Shown here: piece after piece, positions 11,407 to 23,518 of the stretch
How the letters are laid out: the number at the start of each line of letters is the position of its first letter
Numbering within the stretch: position 1 is the stretch's first letter
DNA from: Alopecurus myosuroides
Taxonomy: Eukaryota > Streptophyta > Magnoliopsida > Poales > Poaceae
Reading direction: 5' to 3'
DNA length: 64,000 nt
Assembly (NCBI GenBank): GCA_028641055.1
Contig: CM054063.1
Location: 179,806,756 to 179,870,755 of the forward strand
Program-made: the position numbers and the translations under genes
Notes under the pieces: model-generated
The model's database searches: none
Told to the model about the DNA's origin: nothing
The model's input: only the letters and a program-made list of their open reading frames with translations

Positions 11407-12649
11407 GGGTTGGTTCAGATAAAACCACCTAGCACTCCGTCCAAAACAAAATCCTGCTCATTTTAGAAATGACACATTGTAGCATGTCAAAACTGTTTTG
11501 TGCGCAAAACCAAACATTGCAGCATGTCAAAAATGTAATTATATAACCAAATCTTACGCTGCATGACTAATTTTGGACACATAAACCATGCTCTTTTTTA
11601 CTCTTTTACTATGCTGCAATTGTGTTTTTCTTTTGCTTAAGTGACATTACATGAGGTACTGGTTTTGTTCTTTTTGCTAAATTACTCCCATACATAATGG
11701 AATGCAACAATGTTTACTTTTTATGACAAGATAGAAAATTCCATGAAACAAATCACTCAGCAATTCCGTATACAAGAGAGTTCACTGATGCAAGCTCGTG
11801 AAGCATTTTTTCAATAAGGCACAGTTACGAACAATTATTCCGTATCTTTTTGCTATTTTGACTCCATAGAGGGGGAGCTACAATGCTGAATTTATTTTCT
11901 CATGGCATGAAGCAGAAAATTTTGTCACGATAGCAGTTCCATGAAGCAATTATCTTGAGCAAATTCATGCAGCAGCTAGTATCCAATAGGGTCTGCAATA
12001 TTCTCAAGCAAACTTCATGGAGCAAAGTCTGTAAGCAATTTACATGGGACATTTGTTATGAACAAGTATCTTAACATTTTGTTCAGAGTTTTTTGCTGCA
12101 ATAGAAGATCCAGGGAGTTAGAAGCAACAAGTAATCCTGCACACCACAGATTTTACATATGAAATCAATAATACAAACATTTTTTATGGGGTAGAAGAAC
12201 AAACCATGGATGGAGGTCTTGTTGTTTCTGTTTCACGGGTGTGGAACACTTGTGGGTTATTCAGTTGGTGCATAAATCCTTGCAGGAACCTACCACCGGC
12301 GCCGCCCCTCGCAGTTCCGGCGAGCGTAGTCTGGGTCGCTGGATTGGAGCTCGAGCTCGAAGCTACTATAGGAGGTGTGCGGAGATGGTGGGGATGACCT
12401 TGTTCGGAGGGTACATGAAGCTACCACGGAGGTGGCCATCATTGGAGGATCACAGGCGGCCGTCGCCACCTCCACGCGCGAGCTTTTCCCCCAAATCGCG
12501 GAGATTTATCGCCTTTTCTCGTTTTTGCTGCCGTCCGAGCGTTTTTGCTGCAAGGCGCTTTCTGTCGGGACGACGCACAGGCTCGGTTCATCGTGCGGTC
12601 AGGAGAGGTCCAATCGGACGGCTCTGCGTGCGGGGCAACGAGCTAAGCG
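11407..12649 (-). other. MULE non-coding interior and 5' region
   Basis: From 11407 to about 12190 the sequence is AT-rich with scattered gcagcatg/gaagcaa motifs and no coding signal. From about 12280 to 12640 it is GC-rich, leading to the MULE terminus. Overlapping ORFs at 12206-12684 lack recognisable domains and run across the Copia border, so I do not call them genes. The last five bases (12645-12649, aagcg) are the target duplication of copy A. Confidence 0.5.
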
Positions 12650-13972
12650 TGTTGGGAATATGCCCTAGAGGCAATCATGTATGATGTAATTCCCAATGTA
12701 TTCATAAAGTTATTAAATCGTCCTTATTTTGAACATTTGATATATGTTATTGAATATGTGAATCAATTGTGGAACTATGTATTCATGTTATTCATGCTAA
12801 ATTGTCCTTGGTCATTAAGGTTGTGCTGGACACACACCCTAGAATAATGTGAGTGTTGGCTTATGATTCGGTTCCACTTGTCATGGGCATGGCGATGCCA
12901 TTACGTTCACAGACTTGGCTAAAGAGTTTAGCAAGTCGGACTGACCCATATTGAGATGCAACGAGTAAGTCGTCATTTGCATGTTTCAATCAATGTAATC
13001 CATAGACCTGAGGTTGTCGTACAATCCGAGTTGTGGATCACCGACTTAGGTTCTGTCAACCGCTGTTATGTAACAAGGCAATTATAAAGGCAGAGTTCGG
13101 GTCGAATAAGAAGCAAGCTGCGTGATGTGGATAATCAAGATGGGATTTTGCCCCTCCAAATGGAGAGATATTCTCTGGGCCCTCTCGAGTGATATGATTC
13201 CGGAAGCATGGTCATGTGTGACTCGGTTAAGTGTTAATTGGGTCTATTGACTAAGAGTTAGTCAGTTAAATCATATATCACGGACCGAGAAGAGAGTTGA
13301 GCTATTTAAGGGATGACGATAATTCGCCTATAGTTCGACAAGGTATATCGTGAGGCAAAAGGAATAAAATGAAAGTCACACTGGAAGGTATGTCGTCATG
13401 ACTCAATGGGACTTAGGAGTCGGCACGTTCTGCTATGAGCCGCTACCGATTGATCGATTGGGAGTCGGAATCCAATCGTGTCCAAGTCGCTATGAGCCTG
13501 CAGGGTCGCATACTTAAGAGCGGGAGCAAGTATATTGGTCGGGTTGGACCCAAACCGGAAATGGACTGAATTTGTGAGTCGGACTCACAGAGGGAATAGG
13601 CCACAAGCTTTGTGAAGCCCACTACCACTCGCTTTATAAAGAGGGGCGCATGTTGCCCAGCGGGCGCGTTATTCCACTCCCATGCGTTGGGAACCCTAGC
13701 CCCACTTAGTCCAACCATCGCACCGACCTAGCAGTCCGCCGTCGGAGCTCCTTCTCGTACGTGTGGATACTGGCAGAGGTGTTGTACGTTCATCACTTCG
13801 ACGATCGCGGGATTGGATCGGCTGGATCGGATCGTGGGACTTCACTGCATCGACGCGATTCATCGATAATCCGCACCTGCGCATCTTGTGGTAATCCTCG
13901 TGACCTTCTACCTCGGTAGATCTTGGAAGTACCGTGTAGAAAAGTTTTTGTTTATCTCTACGCGTTCCAACA
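12650..13972 (+). repeat. 5' LTR of Copia copy A
   Basis: This 1323-bp LTR starts TGTTGGGAATATGCCC and ends CGCGTTCCAACA. A TATA box (tttataaa) lies at 13633-13640. It aligns along its length with the copy B LTRs at 42203 and 50400. Confidence 0.93.
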
Positions 13973-13973
13973 G

Positions 13974-13986
13974 TGGTAGCAGAGCG
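13974..13986 (+). other. Primer binding site of copy A
   Basis: tggtagcagagcg lies two bases after the LTR end. It resembles the TGGTATCAGAGC site complementary to the 3' end of initiator tRNA-Met, which is usual for Copia elements. Confidence 0.75.
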
Positions 13987-15265
13987 GTAGATTCTGGTTT
14001 AGGCCCGTGATCTGCACATATGTGATATGTAGTTAGCGTTAGATTGGATCTAATTGCTGTTTTGGTGGTCGTTGTATGAGATAGATCGGTTTTGTACAAA
14101 GTTGATTGAATCAATAGTACTCGGGGTTAATGGATGATCTGATTTCCGTGATCACACTTCTAAGGTCATGGAACAACTTACCCCAACGGTCGGTTTCCGC
14201 CATCGGGGTATACAGTGACACATAAATCCAGTTGCGGTGATCGAAGATCAAAGAGTTTGATCAAATCGGAATACGAATCAGATTCGGGTAAAGTTGTTTT
14301 ATCCGATAAAGAAATCCATGTTCGGACCACCGGCTTCGCCCTGTCGTAGCACCTTAGATGTCGTTACGAGTTTCACAACGCCGGTAGATATCGTGTCTAT
14401 GCATAACTTGTTTTTGCAGGAAGTTGTGAATGGTATGGCTTATGTGCATTTGATGTGTAATCCATACGTGATCTGCGCATCATATTTTTGTCAGCCGACT
14501 GAAGTCTAGGTGCTGTCATTTTATTTTATAACGGCCTGCGTGTCGGATTCTCTATGTAATTTTTCATTTACTAGCTAGTGTAGCTTATTGGAGAACCCGG
14601 ATGACATGCAAGTCGATGTACAAGTCGGCTACATGGAGTAAGATGACATGTGACAAGAGTTGGCACGAGTCGACTTACAAGCTTTGTGGAGATAGAGATC
14701 ACCATGAAGAGAGCCATACCATTTTAAATTATAATTACTTTATTTGTGTTATTGTTATGTCTCTTTTTTTACCTCTATTTAGATAGTTAGTAGATTTTTA
14801 ATCCCTCAAAGAAGGTCTAGTCGGTCGCCCCGCCAGTGCTGCACCATCACAAGTCAGACATTCTTGGTAGTGGGCTCATAAAATTGAGGTGCTACCAATT
14901 CTTTCCGATTAGGTGGGTTTTAGTCGGACTCTTACAACGGAAGCACTTGGTAATCTAGACGAGTCCATCACAACGGTTGTGGGGCTCGGGGCGAGGTAGG
15001 TGGGGAGCCGGGGCATGAGATGCCACCCGACTAACAGGAGTCGTATTGGATACGATTGGCAAGGTGTTGCCTACCTAGATCACTTGACGGATAGCGGTGA
15101 TGCTAAATCTCACTAGTCGGCTTGCTTATTTAGAATCTTGAATCACTTAGCAACCCTCGGAGGGGTGTTGGTTCTAGTGGGAACATAAGTATTAAAGTGT
15201 TTAATATGCCTGCTCTTTGATGAATACATGTCTTAAGTGTTTTGCATATTTTCTGTTGTAGATCA

Positions 15266-18200
15266 ATTGCAGCTAGTAACCTTCCTCAGTTGTCCATTTT
15301 TGCGTTGAGGTCAATCCTAGAGAAAGATAAGATTAATGGAACTAATTTCACCAACTGGTATCGTAATCTGAGGATAGTCCTCAAGCATGACAAGAAAGAA
15401 CATGTTCTAGAAACTCCACTTCCAGATGAGCCTGATGATGATGCGACTGTCGCTGCATGAATGCCTACCGTAAGACTAGAGATGAGTCTACGAAAATTAG
15501 TTGTCTTATGCTTGCACACATGGAACCGGACTTGCAGCAGCAGTTCGAGGATGTTGAGGCCTACGATATGATCGAAAGCATCAAAAGTATGTTCCAGACT
15601 CAGGCAAAGACCGAGAGGTATCAAGTTTCTCAAGCTTTGCTGGGCTGTAAGCTCAAAGACGGCGATCCACTGAGTTCGCATGTAATCAAGATGACTGGTT
15701 ACATGCAGTCTTTGGATAGGCTGGGCTTGCCAATTAACGAAGAGTTCGCTACTGATATAATTCTGAACTCTCTTCCTAGTGCGTATGATCCGTTCATCTT
15801 GAACTACCATATGCATGGTATGGATAAGAAGATCACTGAATTACATGGGATGCTCAAAACGGCAGAGGCTGATCTCAAGAAAGGCGTCAGTCAAGTGTTG
15901 ATGGTTCAGAATAAGGCTAAGTTCAAGAAGAGTTCAGGAGGAAACGCCCATGGCCCTGTCCAGAGCGCTTCCTCAAAGACTAAGCCATCTCCTACAATCG
16001 GAGCCAATTGCTTCTATTGCAAGCAGGATGACCACTGGAAGAGGAACTGCACCAAGTATATGGCTGACAGAGCCAAGAGTGGAGGTGTGACTTCCAACTC
16101 AGGTACGCTTGTGTGCAATATTATAGACATTTATCTTGCGGATGCACCTAACAGTTCTTGGGTATATAATACCGGATCAGTTATTCACATATGCAACTCG
16201 TTGCAGGGACTGGTAAGAACTAGGAGCATGGCAAGAGGAGAGGTTGATATTAGGGTCGGCAACAAGGCGAGAGTCGCTGCGTTGGAAGTCGGCACGATGC
16301 AACTTCATTTACCTTAAGGATTTTTAATGGAGCTAAATAATTGTTATTATGTTCCAGTGCTTAGTCGAAACATTATTTCCGCCTCATGTTTGACGAGACA
16401 AGGTTATGAGTCGAATATTAAAAATAATGGTTGTTCTTTATATTTGAAAGATATGTTTCATGGCTTTGCACCCGTTCAGGACGGGTTATTTATTTTGAAT
16501 CTTGATAATGCATTAATCGGTCTATAACATAAATGTGAAAAGGTTGAAACCAAATGATCTGAATATGACTTACTTTTGGCAGTGTCGGCTTTGTCATATA
16601 AGTTGGAAGTGCATGAAGAAACTCCATGATGGTGGACTTCTAATTTCGTTTGACTTAGAGTCATTCGAGAAATGCGAATCATGCCTACTAGGCAAAATGA
16701 CCAAGACACCTTTTGCAAAGAGTTGCGAAAGAGCGTCCGACTTGTTGGAACTAATACATAGTGATGTATGTGGTCCAATGAGCACGACAACCAGAGGTGG
16801 CTATGAGTACTTCATTACCTTCATTGATGATTTGAGTATGTATGGATATATCTATTTAATGAAATACAAGTCGGAAGACTTTGAGAATTTCAAGGAATTC
16901 CAGAGTGAGGTACAAAATCAACTCGGCAAGAAAATAAAGTTTCTTCGGCCGGACCGTGGAGGCGAGTACATGAGCCATGAGTTTGATGACCATCTAAAGA
17001 GCTGTGGAATAGTTCCTCAACTCGCTCCGCCGGGTACCCCCCAGAGAAACGGTGTATCAGAACGGAGAAATCGGACCTTGTTGGACACGGTACGATCAAT
17101 GATGAGTCGGACAGATCTACCTTTATCATTTTGGGGTTATTGTCTAGAAACCGAAGCACTCACACTAAACAGAGTACCATCAAAGTCAGTAGAAAAGACA
17201 CCACATGAGATGTGGACTGGCAAAAGGCCAAGTTTGTCTTTTCTAAAGATTTGGGGTTGTGAAGCATTTGTCAAGCGACTTCAGTCGGACAAGCTAACGC
17301 CCAAGTCGGATAAGTGTATTTTCGTGGGGTATCCGAGGGAAACCTTGGGGTACTACTTCTACAACCGGGAAGAGGGCAAAGTGTTTGTCGCTCGGAATGG
17401 TGTCTTCCTTGAGAAAGAGTTTCTCAATCGGGGAGTCAGTGGGAGCACAGTGCAACTTGAAGAAATTCGAGAGGAACCGTCTAGGGGCGAGTCGGCAAGA
17501 GCCTTGGAGGTTGAGCCGGTCGTGGTACCTACACCGGTAACAGCACCTGAACCACGGAGATATGTCATATTACAAAATGCTCGTGTTGTTTTACTGTTAG
17601 ACAGTAATGAGCCGGCAACTTATTCATAAGCGATGGTGGGATCTGATTCCGAGTCATGGCTTGGAGCCATGAGATCCGAGTTAAAGTCCATGGATGAAAA
17701 CCAAGTTTGGAATTTGGTTGATCTGGCTGACGGTGCAAGACCCGTCGAGTGCAAATGGGTCTTTAAGAAGAAAACTGATATGGATGGAAATATTTCCGTC
17801 TATAAAGTACGACTTGTTGCGAAGGGGTTACGACAGGTTGAAGGAGTTGACTACGACGAGACCTTCTCGCCCGTAGCGATGCTTAAGCCAGTTCGTATCA
17901 TGTTAGCCATAGCAGCCTATTTCGACTATGAGATATGACAGATGGATGTCAAGACGGCTTTCCTTAATAGAAATTTAACTGAGGATGTGTATATGATACA
18001 GCCCGAAGGTTTTGTCGATCCAGCTAACGCTAACAAGGTATGCAAACTTCAGAAATCCATTTATGGGTTGAAGCAAGCGTCTCGGAGTTGGAACATTCGT
18101 TTTGATGAGGTAGTCAAATCGTTTGGCTTCATCAAGAGCGATCATGATTCTTGTTTATACAATAAGTTTAGTGGGAGCAAAGTAAATTTTCTAATCTTAT

Positions 18201-19171
18201 ATGTGGACGATATATTACTGATGGGAAATGATGTCATGATGTTGCAAGAAACCAAAGAATCATTGGAAAGGAGTTTCTCAATGAAGGATTTGGGTGAGGC
18301 GACTTACATACTGGGAATCAGGATCTATAGAGATAGATCAAGTCGACTCATTGGATTGAGTCAGAGTACATATCTGGACAAAGTTTTGAAGAAATTCAAA
18401 ATAGATGAGTCTAAGAAGGGGTTCTTACCGATGTCCCATGGTATAAAACTTAGCGAGACTCAATGTCCTTCGACGACTGATGAGCAAAGTCGGATGAGTG
18501 TGATCTCGTATGTTTCGGCAATCAGATCCATCATGTATGCCATGATTTGTACTAGGCCAGATGTTTCCTATGCTCTAAGTGTAACGAGCAGATACCAGGC
18601 TGACCCTGGCGAAGCCCACTGGGCAGCGGTTAAAAACATCCTTAAGTACTTGAGAAGTACTAAGGAAATGTTCCTAGTTTATGGAGGTGATGAGGAATTC
18701 AGTGTAAAGGGTTACACGGATGCGAGTTATCTCACCGACTCAGATGATTCTCGTTCGCAATCTGGATACGTGTTCGTAATGAACGGAGGGGTTGTGAGAT
18801 GGAAGAGTTCCAAGCAAGATACCATGTCTGCATCTACAACAGAGGCTGAGTATATTGCTGCCTCGGAGGCTGCAAAGGAAGCTGTTTGGATCAGGAATCT
18901 CCTGATGGATCTTGGTGTGGTTCAGGGCGCGTCCAATCCATTGGATGTATATTGTGACAACAATGGTGCTATCGCACAAGCCAATGAACCTAGACAACAC
19001 CAGCAGAACAAACATATACTCATGCGTTACCACCTCATTCGCCAGTTTGTCGAACAAGGTGATATCAATTTATGCAAAGTACACACGGATGCAAATATTG
19101 CAGATCCGTTGACAAAGACACTACCACAACCAAAGCATAAGGCGCACATGAGAGGTATGGGCATTCGATGA
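15266..19171 (+). pseudogene. gag-pol: Gag-pol polyprotein pseudogene, copy A
   Basis: Visible domains are Gag (FTNWYRNLRIVLKHDKKEHVLE), a zinc knuckle (CFYCKQDDHWKRNC, about 16012), protease, integrase (LIHSDVCGP; GGEYMSHEF), RT ([11 protein letters not shown] region; YVDDILLMGN, about 18200) and RNase H. Compared with copy B, the start codon is ATT (15266-15268). A shift creates TGA at 15458. A lysine-rich stretch near 15930 is deleted. There are TAA at 16315, a 4-base insertion near 16507, TAA at 17627 and TGA at 17936 in place of Trp. The catalytic Asp of protease is Asn (NTG, 16168-16176). The copy cannot make an active polyprotein. Confidence 0.95.
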
Positions 19172-19212
19172 CTAGGCATATGATGTCGAGATGATTGACT
19201 CTAGTTGCAATA

Positions 19213-20487
19213 GTATTCGTAAAGTTATTAAGTCGTCCTTGTTTTGAACATCTGATATATGTCATTGAATATGTGATTCGATTGTGGAGCTATGTATTCA
19301 TGTTGTTCATGCTAAATTGTCCTTGGTTATTAAGGTTGTGCTGGACACACACCCTAGACTAATATGAGTGTTGGCTGATGATTTGGTTCCACTTGTCATG
19401 GGCATGGCGATGCCATTCCAACGTTCACAGATTTGGCTAAAGAGTTTAACAAGTCGGACTGACCCATATTGAGATGCAACGAGTAAGTCGTCATTTGCAT
19501 GTCTCAATCAATGTAATTCTTAGACCTGAGTTTGTCGCACAATCCGAGTTGTGGATCACCGACTTAGGTTCTATCAGACGCCGTTCTGTAACAATGTAGT
19601 TATAAACGCGGAGTTCGGATCGAATAAGAAGCAAGCTGCGTGATGTGGAAAATCAAGATTGGATTTTGCCCCTCCAAATGGAGAGATATTCTCTGAGCCC
19701 TCTCGAGTGATATGATTCCGGAACCATGGCCATGCGTGACTCGGTTAAGTGTTAACTGGGTCTATTGACTAAGAGTTAGTCAAATGAATCATATATCACA
19801 GATCAAGAAGAGAGTTGAGCTATTTAAGGGATGACGATAATTCGCCTATAGTTCGATAAGATATACCGTGAGGCAAAAGGACTACGATGAAAGTCACATT
19901 GGAAGGTATATCGTCATGACTCAATGGGACTTGGGAGTCGGCACGTTCTGCTAGGAGCCGCTACCGATTGATCGATTGGGAGTCGGACTCCAATCGTGTC
20001 CAAGTCGCCATGAGCCTGCAGGGTCGCACACTTAAGAGCGGGAGCAAGTATATTGGTCGGGTTGGACCCGAACCAGAAATGGACTAAATTTGTGAGTCGG
20101 ACTCACAGAGGGAATGTGCCACAAGCGTTGTGAAGCCCACTACCACTCGCTATATAAAGAGGGGCGCAGGTTGCCCAGCGTGCGCGTTATTCCACTCCCA
20201 TGCGTTGGGAACCCTAGCCCCACTCAGTCCTCGCACCGGACCTAGCAGTCCGCCGGCGGAGCTCCTCCTCGTACGTGTGGATACCGGCAGAGGTGCTGTA
20301 CATTCAGCACTTCGACGATCGCGGGATTGGATCGGCTGGATCGGATCGTGGGACTTCACTGCATCGACGCGCTTCATCGATAATCCGCACCTGCGCGTCT
20401 AGTGATAATCCTCGTGGCCTTCTACCTCGGCTAGATCTTGGAAGTATCACGTAGAAAAGATTTCGTTAATCTCTACGTGTTCCAAGA
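19213..20487 (+). repeat. 3' LTR of copy A, 5' end deleted
   Basis: Compared with copy B, a deletion between ctctagt and gtattc removed the polypurine tract and roughly the first 50 bp of the LTR. The remainder matches the 5' LTR, including a tatataaa box near 20151. It ends in CCAAGA and the aagcg duplication follows. Confidence 0.9.
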
Positions 20488-20555
20488 AAGCGTTCCCTCA
20501 GGGCGCGCCATTTAAATTTTGACCATATAGAGAGTAAAATGAGTGAGTCTATGTA

Positions 20556-20848
20556 CTCCCTCCGTCTCAAATTAACTGTCATAAAGTTGGATAAAAATGG
20601 ATGTACCTAATACTCCCCTTATCAAAATATAAGATGTTTTAGCATTTTGTAGATATAATGTATCTAGACATGTTTTAGTGTGTAGATTCATATGCATCTT
20701 ACACTAAAACATGTTTAGGTACATATTGTCTAGAAAATGTTAAAACATCTTATGTTTCGATACCGAGTGAGTACTAAATTATGTCTAGATACATACACTT
20801 TTGTCCATCTTTGTGACGGTTAATTTGAAATTTGAGACCGAGGGGCAG
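20556..20848. mobile_element. Stowaway-type MITE (outer)
   Basis: The terminal inverted repeats are ctccctccgtctcaaat and, at the far end, atttgagaccgaggggcag, with TA on each side (20554-20555, 20849-20850). The element is non-coding and split by a second MITE at 20613-20771; about 135 bp is its own. Confidence 0.88.
20613..20771. mobile_element. Stowaway-type MITE (inner, nested)
   Basis: This 159-bp hairpin has arms starting ctccccttatcaaaatataag and ending cttatgtttcgataccgag. It is flanked by TA (20611-20612, 20772-20773). Its position inside the outer MITE shows that it arrived later. Confidence 0.88.
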
Positions 20849-21203
20849 TATACGAAACAAAACGAGTCTAAGGGCATCTCCAGTCGCCCCCCAGAAGCCC
20901 AAATAGCGCCGTATTGGCGCTATTTCGCGCCGCGGCACCCAGGCCAAACCCAGCCCGCTGGGTTCGGCTTGGGGGGCGAAACTGCGCTGCAGCCCGCGCG
21001 GACCAGCTCTGTCAGTGACGCGCCGAAAAAACGCGGGAACAGAAACCCCTGTCCGTGACCTTCTTCTCGGCGCCCGCGCCGTCAAAGGCTGCCGGAGTAA
21101 TGGCGTGGTGGCCGGCCATTGCATGCGCCCTAGTCAAAGGCTGCCGGATTAATGGCGGGGGCGGCAGCGATGACACGCGCGGCGCAGTGACTAGCCCGCC
21201 AGG

Positions 21204-21211
21204 CTATAAAA
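21204..21211 (+). promoter_or_regulatory. TATA box inside the Harbinger-like element
   Basis: ctataaaaa in the context aggctataaaaaggg lies about 100 bases before the ATG at 21310, a normal plant core-promoter spacing. Confidence 0.5.
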
Positions 21212-21309
21212 AGGGCGCTCGCCCCTCGCCGTTCTCCCATTCTCGCCGCCCGCCTCCTCTTCCTCGCCGCACTCGCTCTCGCCACTCCCGCCGCACACAC
21301 CTAGCAACG

Positions 21310-21819
21310 ATGCCTCGCCGCCACGATCCACTGTATTGGGATGCGTGGCCCGCGGGTGGCCCCATCGACGGGGACAGCGACGGAGAGGAACAGCAGCCGG
21401 CGCAGGAGGTGGCGCCCGAGCAGCAGCCAGCGCAGGGAGCGGCGGCGCCCGAGCAGCAGCCCGCCCAGGAAGAGCTGGCGCCCGAGCAGTAGGCGGCGCA
21501 GGCTGCCCGGCGCTGGAGGAGGGAACGGAGGAGGCAGCCCGTGTGGCCCGAGCAGCACGCGGACTACCTCTCCTTCGAGACCGCGCGGAACGAGGAAGCG
21601 TTCCACCAGGTCCGCGGCGGCCTCGAGCAGGCGGCGGCTGTGGCCGAGGCTGCCGCCGTTCGGGCATCTCTGGAGATCCATCAGAGGGAGCAGGCGGAGC
21701 GCGAGGCCTACCGGCAGCTGGCCAAAAACGCGGCGTTGGCCGACCAACAGGCGCTCATCGCGCAGTACGAGGACGACCGGCGGCAGGTGGCGCTGCAGAG
21801 CGAGCGGCGCAACCGCTAG
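21310..21819 (+). pseudogene. Gln/Glu-rich coiled-coil ORF in the Harbinger-like element
   Basis: I do not recognise this protein family. From the ATG at 21310 the frame begins MPRRHDPLYWDAW. It then has three to four QQPAQE-like repeats and meets a single TAG at 21490-21492 in place of a sense codon. It continues in the same frame to 21819 through an Arg-rich patch and an Ala/Glu/Gln helix of about 90 residues likely to form a coiled coil. An acidic tail (DDREEDGDEDDDA) lies in another frame at about 21940-21985, suggesting a later shift. The overlapping ORFs on both strands are GC-driven shadows. It is likely a captured or element-borne gene, now broken. Confidence 0.5.
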
Positions 21820-22341
21820 CCCTCCGAACAGGCACAGCTCCACCGTCTGCGGGTGCAATGCCGGGCGGAGCGGCGCTGGCTCGCCATGGAGGCGAAGGAT
21901 GACCGCGAAGCTGGCCCCTCCAACGGCTCGCCATGGTGGCGAAGGATGACCGCGAGGAGGACGGCGATGAAGACGACGACGCCTAGAATAGTCGCCGCCG
22001 TAGATTTTTAAGTTTTTCGCACTGTTTGGTTTATTTCTCGATGTTTAGTTCAAATTTGCTTCGAATCAAATAAAATGCGTCGAATTTCATTCCTCGGTTT
22101 TTTGGGCCGAAGTTGGGCTCGGGGGGCGACTGGAAGCCTGCCCCCAGGTTCCAAGTTAGCGCCGTTTGGCGCCGCGGCGGCCCCAAAACGGCTGCGTTTT
22201 GGGCCCTGGGGGGTGGCAACGACTAGAGGTGCCCTAAATTAACTCATTTTAGAATGCATACGTGAGCAAAACTGAAATGGCTTGTAAAAGTAGCATCTTA
22301 TATTTACTAATTGGATGCATCATGGGAGGCACCACATTAAT

Positions 22342-23509
22342 GGGAAACGCTAACTTCCCCCCGGGGGATCACGCGATTCTATCCTCCGCTTGCACAGCCA
22401 TCAGATGAGAAGTCATCGTGCGGTGTATTTCTTTTCTGGCCCACCGCCCCGCACGCTACAAAATATCTGGAGACTCCACCTACCTTATCCCCTCCTGGAC
22501 GAGCTGTTTCCCCCACCCGACGGAGCTAGCGCATCGAAGCAGGTGGGCGAGTGGATCTGGGTGCGTCCACCGCCGGAAGCGAAAGCAGTCTCTGCGGCGG
22601 CGGGGTGGCCGGAGGAGGATGCGCGGCCACGTTCACGTCCGCGCACAAGGCGGTCGCCGGAGCCTCCCTTCCGCCGCTGCCACGGAGCTCCGCCATCCCC
22701 GCCGACCTGCTCCTCCATGGCCGCGGAGGCGACGCGGACGCGGACGGAGAAGGCAACGCGAAGCCTGACCTCGGGGCGGCTGGGGCCCTCGAGCTCCCCC
22801 ACAACCACATCGCCGTGCTCGGCTCGCCTGGCCGCGGCCCGCCGTCGACGTCCGCCTCCCTTGCGCCACGGCGGACCGCCGCCATCCTCGTCCTAGCTCA
22901 CCCCGGAGCTCTCCGGCAGCTTCCTGTGTGATGCCCTCACGGCCGCCACCACGTCGCCAATCCCCCCTCCGTTGCGAGGGAGCGGGCGGCCCTCGTCCCC
23001 CTCCGCGCGGACAGGCCAAGGTTGCTAATGGAGTCAACGGCGAAGACCAATTTTTTTTGATCCTTTTGTGTAATTTTTTTTGCTTTTTTTGTGTAATTTT
23101 TTTGCTACGAGAACTCCGGCAATATCTCCGTCGAGGTCAAATTTTTGCTATCATAGAACATTTTTTTTGCAACAATAATTATAAGTTTTTGCTATTTTAG
23201 CACAAACTTTTTGCTATTGAGATTTTCCGGCGATGTCTCCGGCGAGATCCTACCGGCGCCGTTTTCCGGCGAAGTTGATTTTTGCTACAATAGCATTTTT
23301 AGTTGCTATAGTGCCTCCGGCGAGGTCTCCGGCGAGGATTGACTTTTTTTTTCTTTTTTTGACCGAAACGTTTTTTGCTACATGTGAGCAAAAGCGGGAC
23401 TTTTTTTTGCTACGGGAGCAAAAACGGGATTTGTATAAAAAATGGGACACGTGTCGGCTTGGGGACCCGGGGATGGAAAAGTTTGATCCAGGGACGCCCA
23501 GCGCTGTCC
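22342..23509. mobile_element. Small MULE / candidate Pack-MULE
   Basis: The element begins GGGAAACGCT and ends AGCGCTGTCC. It is flanked by the 9-bp duplication cacattaat (22333-22341 and 23510-23518), diagnostic of Mutator-type insertion. There is no transposase. The left half (about 22500-23030) is GC-rich and open in several frames on both strands, as in a captured exon, but no domain is recognisable. The right half is T-rich with repeated 'tttttgctac' and 'ccggcgaggtctccggcgag' phrases. Confidence 0.75.
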
Positions 23510-23518
23510 CACATTAAT

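Larger units (their letters stand above)
12650..20487 (+). mobile_element. BARE/Angela-like Copia, copy A (degenerate)
   Basis: This is a full-length but decayed element: 5' LTR 12650-13972, PBS, untranslated leader to about 15265, gag-pol pseudogene 15266-19171, and a 3' LTR lacking its first bases. The flanking 5-bp duplication aagcg (12645-12649 and 20488-20492) is perfect. The last LTR base pair is mutated from CA to GA at 20486-20487. It belongs to the same family as copy B (42203-49200) but carries many more lesions, so it is older. Confidence 0.93.
10320..20497 (-). mobile_element. Mutator-like element (MULE), interrupted twice
   Basis: Residual MULE sequence occupies 10320-12649 and 20493-20497, split by Copia copy A. 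Its left part is cut off by Copia element 1. It encodes a degenerate FAR1-type transposase on the minus strand. The right terminus, read on the minus strand, is GGGAACGCTTAGCTC. This resembles the terminus of the small MULE at 22342 (GGGAAACGCTAAC). The target duplication should be tcagggcgc (20498-20506), but its partner lies outside the window. The transposase identification is strong; the exact end is inferred. Confidence 0.65.
20872..22234 (+). mobile_element. PIF/Harbinger-like element with gene-like cassette
   Basis: The termini are GGGCATCTCCAGTCG at the left and CGACTAGAGGTGCCC at the right, an imperfect inverted repeat. TAA flanks both sides (20869-20871, 22235-22237), as in PIF/Harbinger elements (TWA target). 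The 1363-bp body holds a TATA box (21204), an ORF from 21310 and an aataaa-type signal near 22065. No DDE transposase is present, so it is non-autonomous. Confidence 0.75.
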
